Part shown: positions 26,881 through 36,422 of the stretch, piece after piece
Position numbering within the stretch: position 1 is the stretch's first letter
Layout: each line of letters starts with the position of its first letter
DNA from: Aminipila sp963524205
Lineage (GTDB): Bacteria > Bacillota > Clostridia > Peptostreptococcales > Anaerovoracaceae
Length of the DNA: 64,000 bases
Direction of reading: 5' to 3'
Assembly: GCA_963524205.1 (NCBI GenBank)
Contig: CAURED010000008.1
Location: 1 to 64,000 of the forward strand
Program-made: the position numbers and the translations under genes
The notes under the pieces: model-generated
Seen by the model: only the letters and a program-made list of their open reading frames with translations
Database searches by the model: none
Told to the model about the DNA's origin: nothing

Positions 26881-28137
26881 TTGGAATCATATCATATACG
26901 GGGCGGCAACAAGATTAGTGGTGAATATAATGTAAAGGGAGCAAAGAATGCTGCACTGCCAATTTTGGCGGCCACCATATTGTGTGGGGCTGAATGTCAA
27001 CTTTCCAATATTCCGCAAATAACTGATGTTAATAGTATGAAGAAAATATTGAATGAATTGGGATGTAAGACAGACACAAGCGACGAAACTGTAATCGTAG
27101 ATTCAAGTGAGCTGGTGGCTGATACCATTTCCTTGAAGCGGATGCGAGAAATGCGGTCATCCGTTTTTTTGTTGGGCGCGTTGCTTGGCAGGTGTGGAAG
27201 CGCAGTGATTAGCCAGCCAGGAGGGTGTAATATAGGCAGCAGACCAATTGATTTGCATTTACATGCTTTAAGAATGTTGGGAACTGAAATAACAGAAAAG
27301 GATGATGTGATAATTTGCAAAGCAAGTAAACTTCGGGGTGCAGTTATAGAATTTTCATTTCCTAGTGTAGGAGCTACTGAAAATGCAATAATGGCGGCAG
27401 CAACGGCTGAAGGGCATACTATATTAAAAAATTGTGCAATGGAACCTGAAATTTGCGATTTACAAGATTTTTTGAATTCCTGTGGTGCTGATATTCGTGG
27501 TTCAGGAACAAAAACAATACATATTAACGGGAATTCTGCTTTGCATGGTGGAAATCATAGAATTATACCGGATAGAATTGAGTGCGGTACATATCTTGTG
27601 GCTGCTGCGGCAACAGGAGGAGAAATAGTAGTAAACAATGCAGAAAGCATGCATTTAAAAAGTATTTTAGAAAAGCTTATAGAAACTGGTTGCACAGTAG
27701 GGGTAAAAAGAGATAGAATATACCTTAAAGCATGTGAAAAATTAAATGCTTTGGATAAACTTATTACTGGACCTTATCCTGATTTTCCTACTGATTTGCA
27801 GTCACCGTTTCTGACTATGCTAACATTGGCTGAAGGAAGGAGTTATGTGGAAGAAACGATTTTTGAAAATCGTTTTGCTTTTACAAACGAACTCAAAAGG
27901 ATGGGTGCAGATTTATTAGTGGAGGATAATCACGCTTTTATATCCGGCGTTAAAGAGCTGCAGGGATGCAGAGTGTCAGCTATGGATTTAAGAGGGGGGG
28001 CATCCTTAGCAATTGCAGGGCTAATGGCTCAGGGTGAAACCATTATAGAAGGTATAGAACATATAGAGAGAGGATATGCAGATTTTTCTCAGACATTAAG
28101 AAGTCTGGGTGCAGATATTAGGAAAACAAATGACTGA
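26881..28137 (+). CDS. murA: UDP-GlcNAc 1-carboxyvinyltransferase
   Basis: Transfers enolpyruvate from PEP to UDP-GlcNAc, the first committed step of peptidoglycan synthesis. 418 residues, two inside-out alpha/beta domains. K22 lies in the KGAKNAALP motif and the PEP-binding cysteine is C116 in PGGCNIG, so the enzyme should be of the cysteine (fosfomycin-sensitive) type. The start is a TTG at 26881 behind GTGGAGGTG. Its last 8 bases overlap ftsQ, implying coupled translation. Placement between murG and ftsQ is a Firmicute arrangement. Confidence 0.95.
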   Translation: MESYHIRGGNKISGEYNVKGAKNAALPILAATILCGAECQLSNIPQITDVNSMKKILNELGCKTDTSDETVIVDSSELVADTISLKRMREMRSSVFLLGALLGRCGSAVISQPGGCNIGSRPIDLHLHALRMLGTEITEKDDVIICKASKLRGAVIEFSFPSVGATENAIMAAATAEGHTILKNCAMEPEICDLQDFLNSCGADIRGSGTKTIHINGNSALHGGNHRIIPDRIECGTYLVAAAATGGEIVVNNAESMHLKSILEKLIETGCTVGVKRDRIYLKACEKLNALDKLITGPYPDFPTDLQSPFLTMLTLAEGRSYVEETIFENRFAFTNELKRMGADLLVEDNHAFISGVKELQGCRVSAMDLRGGASLAIAGLMAQGETIIEGIEHIERGYADFSQTLRSLGADIRKTND

Positions 28138-28876
28138 TAAACCTAGAAAGAAGAAAAAACGAAAGAAAAAGAACTATCTCCTAAGGTTATTAGTAATAAT
28201 AGCAGTAGGAGCTGGTTTGTATTTTTTGATTACCTCTGAACTGTTTGATATTGACTCAGTAAAAATAGAAAATAATAATTACTATACTGTTGAGCAAGTA
28301 AAGGACAAGGCAGGGATAAAAGTTGGCGAAAATATTTTTAAACTAAAGAAGAACCACATAAAAAATAAGCTTCTTAAGGACCCTTATTTTGAAAATGTTA
28401 CAATAAAACGAAAACTGCCATCAACTATAGTAATTAATGTTACTGAAAGGACAGAGCAGGCTGCTGTACCCTATAAGGGTACTTATATTATTATAGATCC
28501 CAATGGATTAGTACTTAGAAAAGCAGATACTGAACCTAAGATTACTATAATAGAAGGTCTAACTCTAAAAAAAGCAAAAGCAGGAAAGCCGTTAGAGGTG
28601 GAAGAAAATTCTATATTAACGGATACACTCGGCATGCTTGGATCTATGAAAGATTCAGATTTGTTCTTTAAGAAAATCGACATTTCAAATGTTGTAATAA
28701 AAGCGCATATTTATGATCAGCTTATCTGTGAGGGTACCCCTGAAAATTTAGCAGAAAGTATTAAAAATGGAAATCTTGAAAAGACGCTTTATGAAATGTA
28801 TAGTAAAGGTATCGAAAGAGGGATTATAAAAATCGGAAGTGATAATTATTGTTCTTTTGATCCCAATGTTGAGTAG
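28130..28876 (+). CDS. ftsQ: Cell division protein FtsQ/DivIB
   Basis: 248-residue bitopic protein. A strongly basic cytoplasmic tail (KPRKKKKRKKK), one transmembrane helix (about 18-38), a POTRA domain (about 40-110, starting FDIDSVKIENN) and a beta domain follow. It connects FtsL/DivIC with the septal synthase. I choose the ATG at 28130, inside the end of murA, with ATTAGGAAAAC upstream; the longer frame from 28109 would put seven extra residues from the murA overlap. The short beta domain makes it slightly smaller than typical DivIB (~260). Confidence 0.92.
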   Translation: MTDKPRKKKKRKKKNYLLRLLVIIAVGAGLYFLITSELFDIDSVKIENNNYYTVEQVKDKAGIKVGENIFKLKKNHIKNKLLKDPYFENVTIKRKLPSTIVINVTERTEQAAVPYKGTYIIIDPNGLVLRKADTEPKITIIEGLTLKKAKAGKPLEVEENSILTDTLGMLGSMKDSDLFFKKIDISNVVIKAHIYDQLICEGTPENLAESIKNGNLEKTLYEMYSKGIERGIIKIGSDNYCSFDPNVE

Positions 28877-28886
28877 GAGAGTAAAA

Positions 28887-29627
28887 ATGAAGAAGTACAG
28901 TGGGTTGATTGTTTTGGGAATGCTGGCTCTTTTTATAGGGCTTATTTTGTCAATTCAGTTGAGGATGACTGCTGGCAGTGACCAGGGTGGTCTTGTCCCT
29001 TTAGCAAAAGTAAGAGGCTATGAGGCAGAGCTGAAAATGGTTAAAGATGAAAAGGAAAATGTAGTTCAGGAACTTATGGATCTGGAAGCCCGCTTAAATT
29101 CCATAGAGGGTGATAAGGCAGAAGAAGATGAGTTTATAAACGGTCTTGTTTCTGATTTGGAAAAGTATAAAATGTCCACAGGAGTATTGGATGTGCAGGG
29201 ACCTGGAGTTTTAGTTACAATTAAAGATCCTATTGTGACAGACGAATATGAGCAGGATTTTAGTCCTATTATGTATAACTATGAGCTTCTTTTAAATTTG
29301 GTTAACAAATTAAAGGAGGCTGGTGCAGAGGCTGTTTCTATAAATGAACAGAGAATTATGGCTACTACAGAAGTTAGTATGGCGGGTAGCAATGTCAACA
29401 TTAATGGAACACCTACGGCACCTCCGTACTATGTTAAAGCCATTGGAAATCCTGAAACATTACATGATGCAATAAATATAAGAGGTGGCATTATTGAAAC
29501 GATGAAGATAAAATATAACTTGATTGTTTCAACTGACGAGAAGCAAAATCTAGTAATTCCTAGATATACTGGAACCGTTAAGTTTAAGTATGCTAAGCCT
29601 GTTGCTACTGAAGAAGCTGAACAGTAG
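28887..29627 (+). CDS. DUF881 protein, first copy
   Basis: 246-residue DUF881 (YlxW/YlxX-type) protein: an N-terminal transmembrane anchor (about 5-25), a coiled coil (about 45-95), then the globular extracytoplasmic DUF881 domain with the GPGVLVTIKD and AEAVSINEQRI segments. Such genes sit between ftsQ and ftsZ in many Firmicutes and Actinobacteria, yet their function is not settled. ATG at 28887 has TAGGAGAG upstream; the open frame to 28839 overlaps ftsQ and has no ribosome binding site. It is 10 bp after ftsQ. A paralogue follows directly. Confidence 0.9.
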   Translation: MKKYSGLIVLGMLALFIGLILSIQLRMTAGSDQGGLVPLAKVRGYEAELKMVKDEKENVVQELMDLEARLNSIEGDKAEEDEFINGLVSDLEKYKMSTGVLDVQGPGVLVTIKDPIVTDEYEQDFSPIMYNYELLLNLVNKLKEAGAEAVSINEQRIMATTEVSMAGSNVNINGTPTAPPYYVKAIGNPETLHDAINIRGGIIETMKIKYNLIVSTDEKQNLVIPRYTGTVKFKYAKPVATEEAEQ

Positions 29628-29638
29628 GCGGGTGCAGT

Positions 29639-30376
29639 ATGAAAAAGAAAATGGTTTTGATTACATTTGTCATTTGCACTTTGATTGGAATTGGGCTAGC
29701 TTGCCAAATGAAAGTCAGCGACGGCCAGCGGCTATACGTATCTCCAAAAACTATTGAGGATTACAAGACCACTATTAATAGTGAAAAGGAAGAAATAAAA
29801 AAGTTACAGGATTTGATTGGGGAAACTAAGATTAAGCTAGAGAACTATGAGAAGGTAACTCAATCTGATGGACAATCAGAAGAGAAAATAAAGCAAAGCC
29901 TTACAGATGAAGTTGAAAAATATCAAATTTCCAGTGGCAAAAAAACAGTTAAAGGTTCTGGCGTAGAAGTCGTTATTGATGATGGAACAAGAGAACTTTA
30001 TGATGGAGAAAGTATTAATAATTTACTTGTACATGATATGGATATTATTATGCTAATAAACGAATTAAATCGTTGTGGAGCAGAAGCTGTTTCTGTAAAT
30101 GGACAGCGAATTACAGCAAATACTGCAATCTCTTGTTCTGGATATACCGTTAGAATTAATGGTGATGTATATGCCAGACCTTTTAGGATTACGGCTATAG
30201 GTGATGGTAAAAGAATGGCAGCGGCTCTTGTGGACCCGGATGGATATGGTACATCTCTAAAAAACTGGGGTGTCCAGTTCGAAGTAAGGTTAAAGGATGA
30301 CATTACAATTGACGCTGTTTCTAAGGATTATGTATACAAATATATGAATAAGCTTCAAAAGGAGGAAACAAATTGA
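29639..30376 (+). CDS. DUF881 protein, second copy
   Basis: 245-residue paralogue of the preceding gene with the same order: transmembrane segment (about 5-22), coiled coil (about 38-75) and DUF881 domain with VVIDDGTRELYDG and AEAVSVNGQRIT. A cysteine at residue 22 follows the hydrophobic segment (LACQ), so a lipoprotein is conceivable, although the position -3 residue is glycine, not leucine. The gene starts 11 bp after the first copy; its TGA overlaps the TTG start of sbp by two bases. The pair probably arose by tandem duplication. Confidence 0.9.
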   Translation: MKKKMVLITFVICTLIGIGLACQMKVSDGQRLYVSPKTIEDYKTTINSEKEEIKKLQDLIGETKIKLENYEKVTQSDGQSEEKIKQSLTDEVEKYQISSGKKTVKGSGVEVVIDDGTRELYDGESINNLLVHDMDIIMLINELNRCGAEAVSVNGQRITANTAISCSGYTVRINGDVYARPFRITAIGDGKRMAAALVDPDGYGTSLKNWGVQFEVRLKDDITIDAVSKDYVYKYMNKLQKEETN

Positions 30377-30762
30377 TTTTTGCAGTGGTAATAGGCCTGG
30401 CAGTTGGCTTGGCATTAGGGTTTGGTCTGGATATTTCGTACCCAGCAGAATATTCCTTTTATATTACAATGGGACTCTTGGCAGCCATGGACTCTATTGT
30501 GGGTGCAACCCGTTCCATGATGGAGGAAAAGTATAATAATTTTATTTTTATATCTGGTTTTATTACCAATGCTTTGCTGGCCATGATTTTAACATATGTA
30601 GGCGATAAGTTAGGGGTACCATTATATTTTGCCGCAATATTTGTTTTTGGAGGTAGATTATTCAATAATTTAGCCGTTTTAAGAAGGCTTGCCATAGATA
30701 AATACTTTGAAAGAAAAACTCGAAAAAGTGAACTAAAAAATAATCAAAATATTGAGGAATAG
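30373..30762 (+). CDS. sbp: Small basic protein Sbp (DUF1290)
   Basis: 129-residue membrane protein with about four transmembrane segments and a basic, charged C-terminal tail. It matches DUF1290/Sbp proteins, which accompany DUF881 genes upstream of ftsZ in Bacillus (sbp), Clostridia and Actinobacteria. The role is unknown. Start is TTG at 30373, with AGGAGG at 30360-30365 seven bases upstream and overlapping the stop of the second DUF881 gene, so it is translationally coupled. Confidence 0.9.
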   Translation: MIFAVVIGLAVGLALGFGLDISYPAEYSFYITMGLLAAMDSIVGATRSMMEEKYNNFIFISGFITNALLAMILTYVGDKLGVPLYFAAIFVFGGRLFNNLAVLRRLAIDKYFERKTRKSELKNNQNIEE

Positions 30763-30784
30763 TAGTGCAAACATACATTATTCA

Positions 30785-30793
30785 TGGTATAAT
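30785..30793 (+). promoter_or_regulatory. Possible extended -10 promoter for ftsZ
   Basis: TGGTATAAT: a perfect TATAAT with an upstream TG, ~55 bp before the ftsZ start. There is no clear -35 (GTGCAA at 17-bp distance). It would allow ftsZ expression independent of the upstream cluster. Confidence 0.5.
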
Positions 30794-30848
30794 AAAGCAT
30801 TAATATGTATTTTAATTTTGTGCTATAGTGACAGGAGGTTACTTTATA

Positions 30849-31976
30849 ATGCTGCAGTTTGAGGTAAATGAACAAAATGCTGCCCAGATAAAGGTTATAG
30901 GTGTTGGTGGCGGTGGCTGCAATGCTGTAAATCGAATGATTGAACAAGGCCTAAAGGGCGTTACTTATATGGCTGTTAATACGGACAAGCAGGCTTTAGT
31001 CGGAAGCTTGGCAGAAACAAAAATTCAGATTGGTGAAAAGCTCACAAAAGGACTTGGAGCAGGAGCTAATCCGGAAATTGGACAAAAAGCCGCAGAAGAA
31101 AATATTGAAGATATTTCAAAATTTATTCAAGGTTCTGATATGGTTTTCATTACAGCGGGTATGGGTGGTGGCACAGGTACTGGTGCTGCACCAGTAATTG
31201 CAAAAATCGCAAAAGACATGGATATTCTTACAGTAGGGGTAGTTACAAAGCCTTTTACTTTTGAAGGTAAAAGAAGAAGACAGCATGCTGATTTAGGAAT
31301 AAGTCTTTTAAAAAAATATGTGGATTCTCTTGTTGTAGTTCCAAATGACAGATTACTTCAAGTGGCTGAGAAGAATACATCGATGCTTCAGGCATTTAGT
31401 ATGGCTGATGAAGTACTAAAGCAGGGTGTACAAGGTATCTCAGACCTAATAGCTGAAGCTGGTTTAATTAACCTTGACTTTGCTGATGTTAAGACTGTTA
31501 TGAGTGATAGAGGTATTGCACATATGGGTGTTGGAAGAGCTTCTGGAGATAGTAGAGTTGAAGAAGCTGTTAAGAATGCTATTGAAAGTCCACTTCTTGA
31601 AACTTCAATTGATGGGGCTAAGGCTATTATACTTAACATCATGGGTGGATATGACATGGGTATGCTGGAAGTAAGTCAGGCAGCAGCTCAAATTGAGGAT
31701 GCAGCTGGAGAAGATGCAATTGTTATCTTTGGTGCATCGATTAAGGAAGATCTTAAGGATGAAATCCTGGTTACAGTTATAGCAACAGGTTTTGAACAAA
31801 GACCTAGTGAAGTGGCCGCTGGTTTATTTAAACCTGCTACGCAGTCAGCAGAGCAGGAAAATGTTGCGGAAAGTGTTACGGCTGAGGCTGTGAACAAAGA
31901 AGATGACTTGTTGTCAGGAGATAATTCTGACTTTGTGATACCGTCTTTTTTGAATAGAGAAAGAAATGGTTTTTAG
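30849..31976 (+). CDS. ftsZ: Cell division protein FtsZ
   Basis: Tubulin-like GTPase that forms the division ring. 375 residues. The GTP-binding signature GGGTGTG is near 104-110, with N-terminal VGGGGCNAVNRM and the T7-loop NLDFADV. The C-terminus ends in a linker and the conserved peptide DFVIPSFLNRE that binds FtsA/SepF/ZapD-type partners. I choose the ATG at 30849 with ACAGGAGGTTAC upstream; the in-frame ATG at 30828 lies upstream of that site. There is no ftsA next to it. Followed by a strong terminator that closes the dcw cluster. Confidence 0.98.
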   Translation: MLQFEVNEQNAAQIKVIGVGGGGCNAVNRMIEQGLKGVTYMAVNTDKQALVGSLAETKIQIGEKLTKGLGAGANPEIGQKAAEENIEDISKFIQGSDMVFITAGMGGGTGTGAAPVIAKIAKDMDILTVGVVTKPFTFEGKRRRQHADLGISLLKKYVDSLVVVPNDRLLQVAEKNTSMLQAFSMADEVLKQGVQGISDLIAEAGLINLDFADVKTVMSDRGIAHMGVGRASGDSRVEEAVKNAIESPLLETSIDGAKAIILNIMGGYDMGMLEVSQAAAQIEDAAGEDAIVIFGASIKEDLKDEILVTVIATGFEQRPSEVAAGLFKPATQSAEQENVAESVTAEAVNKEDDLLSGDNSDFVIPSFLNRERNGF

Positions 31977-31988
31977 AATAATTAGCAG

Positions 31989-32015
31989 AAAGCCGGTATA
32001 ACAACCGGCTTTTTC
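31989..32015 (+). terminator. Terminator after ftsZ
   Basis: The 9-bp GC-rich stem AAAGCCGGT/ACCGGCTTT is followed by TTTC; marks the end of the dcw cluster. Confidence 0.9.
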
Positions 32016-32060
32016 TTTGGTTAATGGAATATGAAAAAAAATATATATATTGGGTGATTT

Positions 32061-32876
32061 ATGAAAAAAGTTGTTTCACATGACAACAAAATATTTAAAA
32101 TGTGCTTGCAGCTAGAAAATAGAAAATATAGAGATAAGCTAGGAAAATATATTATAGAAGGTCCTAATCTTATTGAAGAAGCGTTAAAAAATAATGTAAT
32201 GCTTGATTTTCTTATTATAGATGAAGCAAACCTTCAAAGTCCTGAAATTATAGGCCTTTGTAAAAAATATACAGTTGAAACAGATAAATCTGAGCAAGAT
32301 AAGATACTGATTTTTGAAGAAAAATTATTTCAAAAATTGACTCAGACAGAAAATTCTCAAGGCATTTTGGGAATAGTTGATAAATTTACTTTTACAGAAG
32401 GGGAGTTCTTTGATTACCAAAAAGAGGGTAGTGGGAATATTTTGGTTTTAGACAGATTGCAAGACCCAGGTAATGTTGGAACTATTATAAGAACTGCCGA
32501 TGCAGCGGGGTATAATGGAATTATGGTACTAAAAGGTACTGTAGATATATTTTCACCAAAAGTTGTAAGGGCCTGTACAGGTTCTCTTTTTAGAATGCCC
32601 ATACTGTTTATGGATTCACCGAATCATGCACTAGATACTTTGAAAAAGCATGGTAAATACGTTATAAGTACTGGATTTGAAACAGAAAAGTACTATTATG
32701 AAGTTGATTTAAAGAAAAACATTGGATTGGTCATAGGGAACGAGGGAAATGGCATTTGTCAGGAGTTCAAGGAACAGTCTGATGAGATAATAAAGATTCC
32801 GATGGCAGGATCAATAGAATCGTTAAATGCATCAGTGGCTGCTGCAATACTTATGTATGAGGCTATGAGGCACTGA
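32061..32876 (+). CDS. SpoU/TrmH-family RNA 2'-O-ribose methyltransferase
   Basis: 271-residue SPOUT-class enzyme. An N-terminal substrate-binding domain (about 1-100) precedes the knotted SpoU domain with motif 1 (LDRLQDPGNVGTIIRTADAAG), motif 2 (IGNEGNGI) and motif 3 (IPMAGSIESLNASVAAAI). Family members methylate rRNA or tRNA; RlmB- or TsnR-type activity is possible, but the target nucleotide cannot be read from sequence. Start ATG at 32061, preceded by GGGTGATTT. It lies between ftsZ and pheS; in B. subtilis ysgA, a homologue, also precedes pheS. Confidence 0.93.
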   Translation: MKKVVSHDNKIFKMCLQLENRKYRDKLGKYIIEGPNLIEEALKNNVMLDFLIIDEANLQSPEIIGLCKKYTVETDKSEQDKILIFEEKLFQKLTQTENSQGILGIVDKFTFTEGEFFDYQKEGSGNILVLDRLQDPGNVGTIIRTADAAGYNGIMVLKGTVDIFSPKVVRACTGSLFRMPILFMDSPNHALDTLKKHGKYVISTGFETEKYYYEVDLKKNIGLVIGNEGNGICQEFKEQSDEIIKIPMAGSIESLNASVAAAILMYEAMRH

Positions 32877-32932
32877 GTGATATATAAATATTTAGATATT
32901 ATATAAGAATAAGATATAGAGAGGATTAAAAA

Positions 32933-33955
32933 ATGCAGACTCAATTAAGTAGGATTTTGCAGGAAGCAAAAGAACAAATTAAAAAAGCTTCCTCACAAGT
33001 TGAAACAGAAGAAATTAGAGTTAAAGTTCTTGGTAAGAAGGGTGAATTGACTGACATTCTGAAATCCATGGGTAAATTGGCTCCGGAAGACAGAAAAGCT
33101 CTTGGAGCAGCGGCAAACAGTGTTAGAGCAGAGGTCGAAGCTTTACTTGAAGAGAAATTTGCTATGGTAAAAGAAGCAGCCAGGCAGGAAAAGTTCAGAT
33201 TTGAGACCATTGATGTGACTGAACCTGGAGCTAAGTATAACCTTGGCGTAAAGCATCCACTTACGATCACTATAGAAGAAATTTCAAGAGTATTTATGTC
33301 TATGGGTTTTTCTATTGCTGAAGGCCCTGAGGTTGAGACTGTGTTTAATAATTTTGATGCTCTAAATGCAGGACCAAATCATCCCGCAAGAGATTTTTCA
33401 GATACTTTCTATATTACAGAGGATACATTGCTTAGAACACAGACTTCACCGGTACAGGCCAGAACTCTTATGAAGCAGAAGCCTCCAATTAAGATTATTT
33501 CACCTGGTAGATGTTTCAGATGTGATACTCCAGATGCTACCCATTCACCAATGTTCCATCAGATTGAAGGACTTGTGGTGGATGAAGGAATAACTATGGC
33601 AGACTTAAAAGGCACTTTAGATAGCTTTGCAAAGCAGATGTTTGGGTCAGATGCTAAAACAAAATTCAGACCACATCATTTCCCATTTACAGAACCTAGT
33701 GCAGAAATGGACGTTTCATGCTTTAAGTGTGGAGGTAAAGGCTGTAATGTTTGCAAAGGAAGCGGATGGATTGAAATTCTAGGTTGTGGTATGGTACATC
33801 CAAACGTACTTAAAGTTGGAAAGATTGATACTGAAAAGTATACAGGTTTCGCCTTTGGTATGGGTGTAGAAAGAATTGCAATGCTTAAATACGGAGTTGA
33901 TGATATAAGAAATTTCTATGAAAATGATATGAGATTCATCAACCAGTTCAAATAG
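32933..33955 (+). CDS. pheS: Phenylalanyl-tRNA synthetase, alpha subunit
   Basis: Catalytic subunit of the class II (alpha-beta)2 enzyme that charges tRNA-Phe. 340 residues. An N-terminal coiled coil that contacts tRNA (about 1-85) precedes the catalytic core with motif 2 and motif 3 (GFAFGMGVERIAMLKYG). A CxxC-containing insert (CGGKGCNVCKGSGW) is typical of Firmicute PheS. ATG at 32933 after GAGAGGATTAAAAA. The 56-bp upstream gap is too short for a T-box leader. pheT follows after 12 bp. Confidence 0.98.
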   Translation: MQTQLSRILQEAKEQIKKASSQVETEEIRVKVLGKKGELTDILKSMGKLAPEDRKALGAAANSVRAEVEALLEEKFAMVKEAARQEKFRFETIDVTEPGAKYNLGVKHPLTITIEEISRVFMSMGFSIAEGPEVETVFNNFDALNAGPNHPARDFSDTFYITEDTLLRTQTSPVQARTLMKQKPPIKIISPGRCFRCDTPDATHSPMFHQIEGLVVDEGITMADLKGTLDSFAKQMFGSDAKTKFRPHHFPFTEPSAEMDVSCFKCGGKGCNVCKGSGWIEILGCGMVHPNVLKVGKIDTEKYTGFAFGMGVERIAMLKYGVDDIRNFYENDMRFINQFK

Positions 33956-33967
33956 GAGGTGCCATAG

Positions 33968-36397
33968 ATGTTAGTTCCAGTAGAGTGGCTTAAAGATTAT
34001 ACAGATGTCAATGTAAGCGTAGATGAATTCTGCGATAGAATGATTATGTCAGGCTCAAATCTTGAGTCTGTAGAATATTTTGGTGAAAATACCGATAAAG
34101 TAGTTGTTGGTAAAATTTTAAAAATTGACAGGCATCCTGATGCGGATAAGCTTGTTATTTGCCAGCTTGAAGTTGGTCAGGATGAACCAGTACAAATAGT
34201 TACTGGAGCATCAAATGTTTTCGAAGGTGCATATGTACCAGTAGCACTTCACGGGAGTACAATTCCTGGTCCACTGCATGGACAGCCAAAGCAAGAGGGC
34301 GGAGTTAAGATTAAAAAAGGCAAACTTAGAGGCGTTGAATCCTTTGGAATGCTTTGTTCAGCAGGAGAACTAGGTTTTGAAGATAAGGTCATTCCAGTAG
34401 CTCATAAAGAAGGTATTTGGATTCTTGGAGAAGGTTATACTATAGGTCAGGAGATAACGGAAGCTTTAGGGCTAAAGATGGCAGTAGTAGACTTTGAAAT
34501 AACACCAAATCGACCTGACTGCCTTTCAATGATTGGCATGGCAAGAGAAACTGCTGCTACATTTAAAGAAGGACTTCGCTATCCAGATATAACATGCATA
34601 AATGAGCAAGGAAATGCAATAGATTACATTAGTGTTGAAATAAAAAAGCCAGAGCTTTGCAAGAGATATGCTGCAAGAATTGTGACTGATGTAAAAATTG
34701 AGCAGTCCCCTTGGTGGCTTCAGAAGAGACTTATTGCAGCAGGCATGAGACCTATAAACAATATCGTAGACATTACAAACTTTGTAATGCTTGAATATGG
34801 TCAGCCTTTACATGCGTTTGATATTAGAAGGGTTGAAGATAATAAGATAATAGTGGATACTGCGGAGAATGGCGAAATTTTCACTACTCTTGACGGAACA
34901 GAGAGAAAGCTTACAAAGGATATGCTTTTAATTAAGGACGGCAAGAAGGGTGTAGCTATTGCTGGTGTTATGGGTGGTATGAACTCAGAAATAGAACCAG
35001 ATACGACAACTATTTTAATAGAATCTGCGAACATTAATGGTGATAACATTAGGGCAACTTCCAAGAAGCTGGGACTTCGTACAGAAGCTTCTTCAAGATT
35101 TGAAAAAGGTATAGATCCAAACCTTTGTGAAGCGGCTGCTGACAGAGTATGCAGACTAATTGAGCTATTAGGGGCTGGAATTGTATGCAAAGGCAGCGTA
35201 GATGTGTATCCTACAGTTGAAACTGCTAAGATTTTAGATGTCAGAGTGGATAGAATTAATAAGGTCTTAGGTATTAAACTTAAACGTGAGGATATGGTAG
35301 AAATCTTTCAAAGGCTTGAAATGAAGGTAACTGGTGAGGGTAACCTTATGACAGTTACACCACCTACTATTCGTCAGGATCTTGAAATAGAAGAAGATTA
35401 TGTAGAAGAAGTAGCAAGAATGTATGGATATGACAAGCTCCCTGTTACATTACCAAAGAGTGACACAGAGGCTTGTAAATCAAAGGAAAGAACCCTTAAA
35501 GATCTTGCAAGAGATACCATGTGTGCTCTTGGGGCTAATGAAATTCAGACCTATTCTTTCTGTAGCCCAAAGAGTGTGGATAATGTAAGAATTGACGAAG
35601 ATTCTTGGGAGAGAAGTTTTGTTAAACTGATAAATCCTTTAGGAGAAGAAACATCTGTAATGCGTACAATTTTAACTCCTAATATGATGGAGGTACTAGG
35701 TACAAATTATAGAAGAAATATAGATGCTGTAAGAGCATTTGAATTAGGTAATACATTTATGGCTAACCCGGCAGACCCTGACCAATTGCCAGAAGAATCA
35801 TATTCAATGTGCATTGGTATTTATGGTAAGGAGGAAACCTTCTATACTTTAAAGGGAATGGCCGTTGAGCTGCTAAATGTACTTGGAATAACAGATATAA
35901 CATTTGAGAGCGAAAGTGAGTATGGTGTATACCACCCAGGTAGATGTGCAAGAATAGTCTTGGATGATATGGAACTTGGTATAATGGGAGAAGTTCATCC
36001 AGATGTTACAGAAAAGTATGGAATTGCAACTCGCTGCTTCGTCTGTGAATTGTTCTTTGATAATGTTTTGAGTAAAGCTGATAGAGATATAGTTTATAAG
36101 CCATTACCAAAATATCCTTCTACTTCAAGAGATATAGCTCTTCTCGTAGATGAAGCTGTTCCAGTTGGAAAAATCAGAGACATCATAAAGGCAAATGGCG
36201 GAAAAATCCTAGAAAAAGTTGAGTTGTTTGATGTGTACAGAGGCAAGCAGGTAGCAGAAGGTAAAAAGAGTGCTGCGTTTAATCTTACTTACAGATCAGA
36301 TGCAATGACTTTAACGGATGAAGAAGTTGCAAAGGTTCACAATAAGGTGTTAGAGGCACTTAAGAGTGAACTGGATGCAGTGCTAAGAGAAATGTAA
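33968..36397 (+). CDS. pheT: Phenylalanyl-tRNA synthetase, beta subunit
   Basis: 809-residue partner of PheS. Domain order: N-terminal OB-fold tRNA-binding domain (about 39-150), B3/B4 editing domain (about 205-390), B5 domain, a catalytic-like core and a C-terminal ferredoxin-type anticodon-binding domain (about 715-808). The length is typical for bacterial PheT. ATG at 33968 follows AGGAGGTGCCATAG. The operon pheST may extend to zapA, 25 bp on. Confidence 0.98.
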   Translation: MLVPVEWLKDYTDVNVSVDEFCDRMIMSGSNLESVEYFGENTDKVVVGKILKIDRHPDADKLVICQLEVGQDEPVQIVTGASNVFEGAYVPVALHGSTIPGPLHGQPKQEGGVKIKKGKLRGVESFGMLCSAGELGFEDKVIPVAHKEGIWILGEGYTIGQEITEALGLKMAVVDFEITPNRPDCLSMIGMARETAATFKEGLRYPDITCINEQGNAIDYISVEIKKPELCKRYAARIVTDVKIEQSPWWLQKRLIAAGMRPINNIVDITNFVMLEYGQPLHAFDIRRVEDNKIIVDTAENGEIFTTLDGTERKLTKDMLLIKDGKKGVAIAGVMGGMNSEIEPDTTTILIESANINGDNIRATSKKLGLRTEASSRFEKGIDPNLCEAAADRVCRLIELLGAGIVCKGSVDVYPTVETAKILDVRVDRINKVLGIKLKREDMVEIFQRLEMKVTGEGNLMTVTPPTIRQDLEIEEDYVEEVARMYGYDKLPVTLPKSDTEACKSKERTLKDLARDTMCALGANEIQTYSFCSPKSVDNVRIDEDSWERSFVKLINPLGEETSVMRTILTPNMMEVLGTNYRRNIDAVRAFELGNTFMANPADPDQLPEESYSMCIGIYGKEETFYTLKGMAVELLNVLGITDITFESESEYGVYHPGRCARIVLDDMELGIMGEVHPDVTEKYGIATRCFVCELFFDNVLSKADRDIVYKPLPKYPSTSRDIALLVDEAVPVGKIRDIIKANGGKILEKVELFDVYRGKQVAEGKKSAAFNLTYRSDAMTLTDEEVAKVHNKVLEALKSELDAVLREM

Positions 36398-36422
36398 TTT
36401 TAGTTGCAAGGGGGAAATAAAA

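Noticed and set aside
32877..32932. T-box riboswitch in front of pheS
   Set aside because: Only 56 bases are available and no specifier or antiterminator sequence is seen. The same holds for argS.
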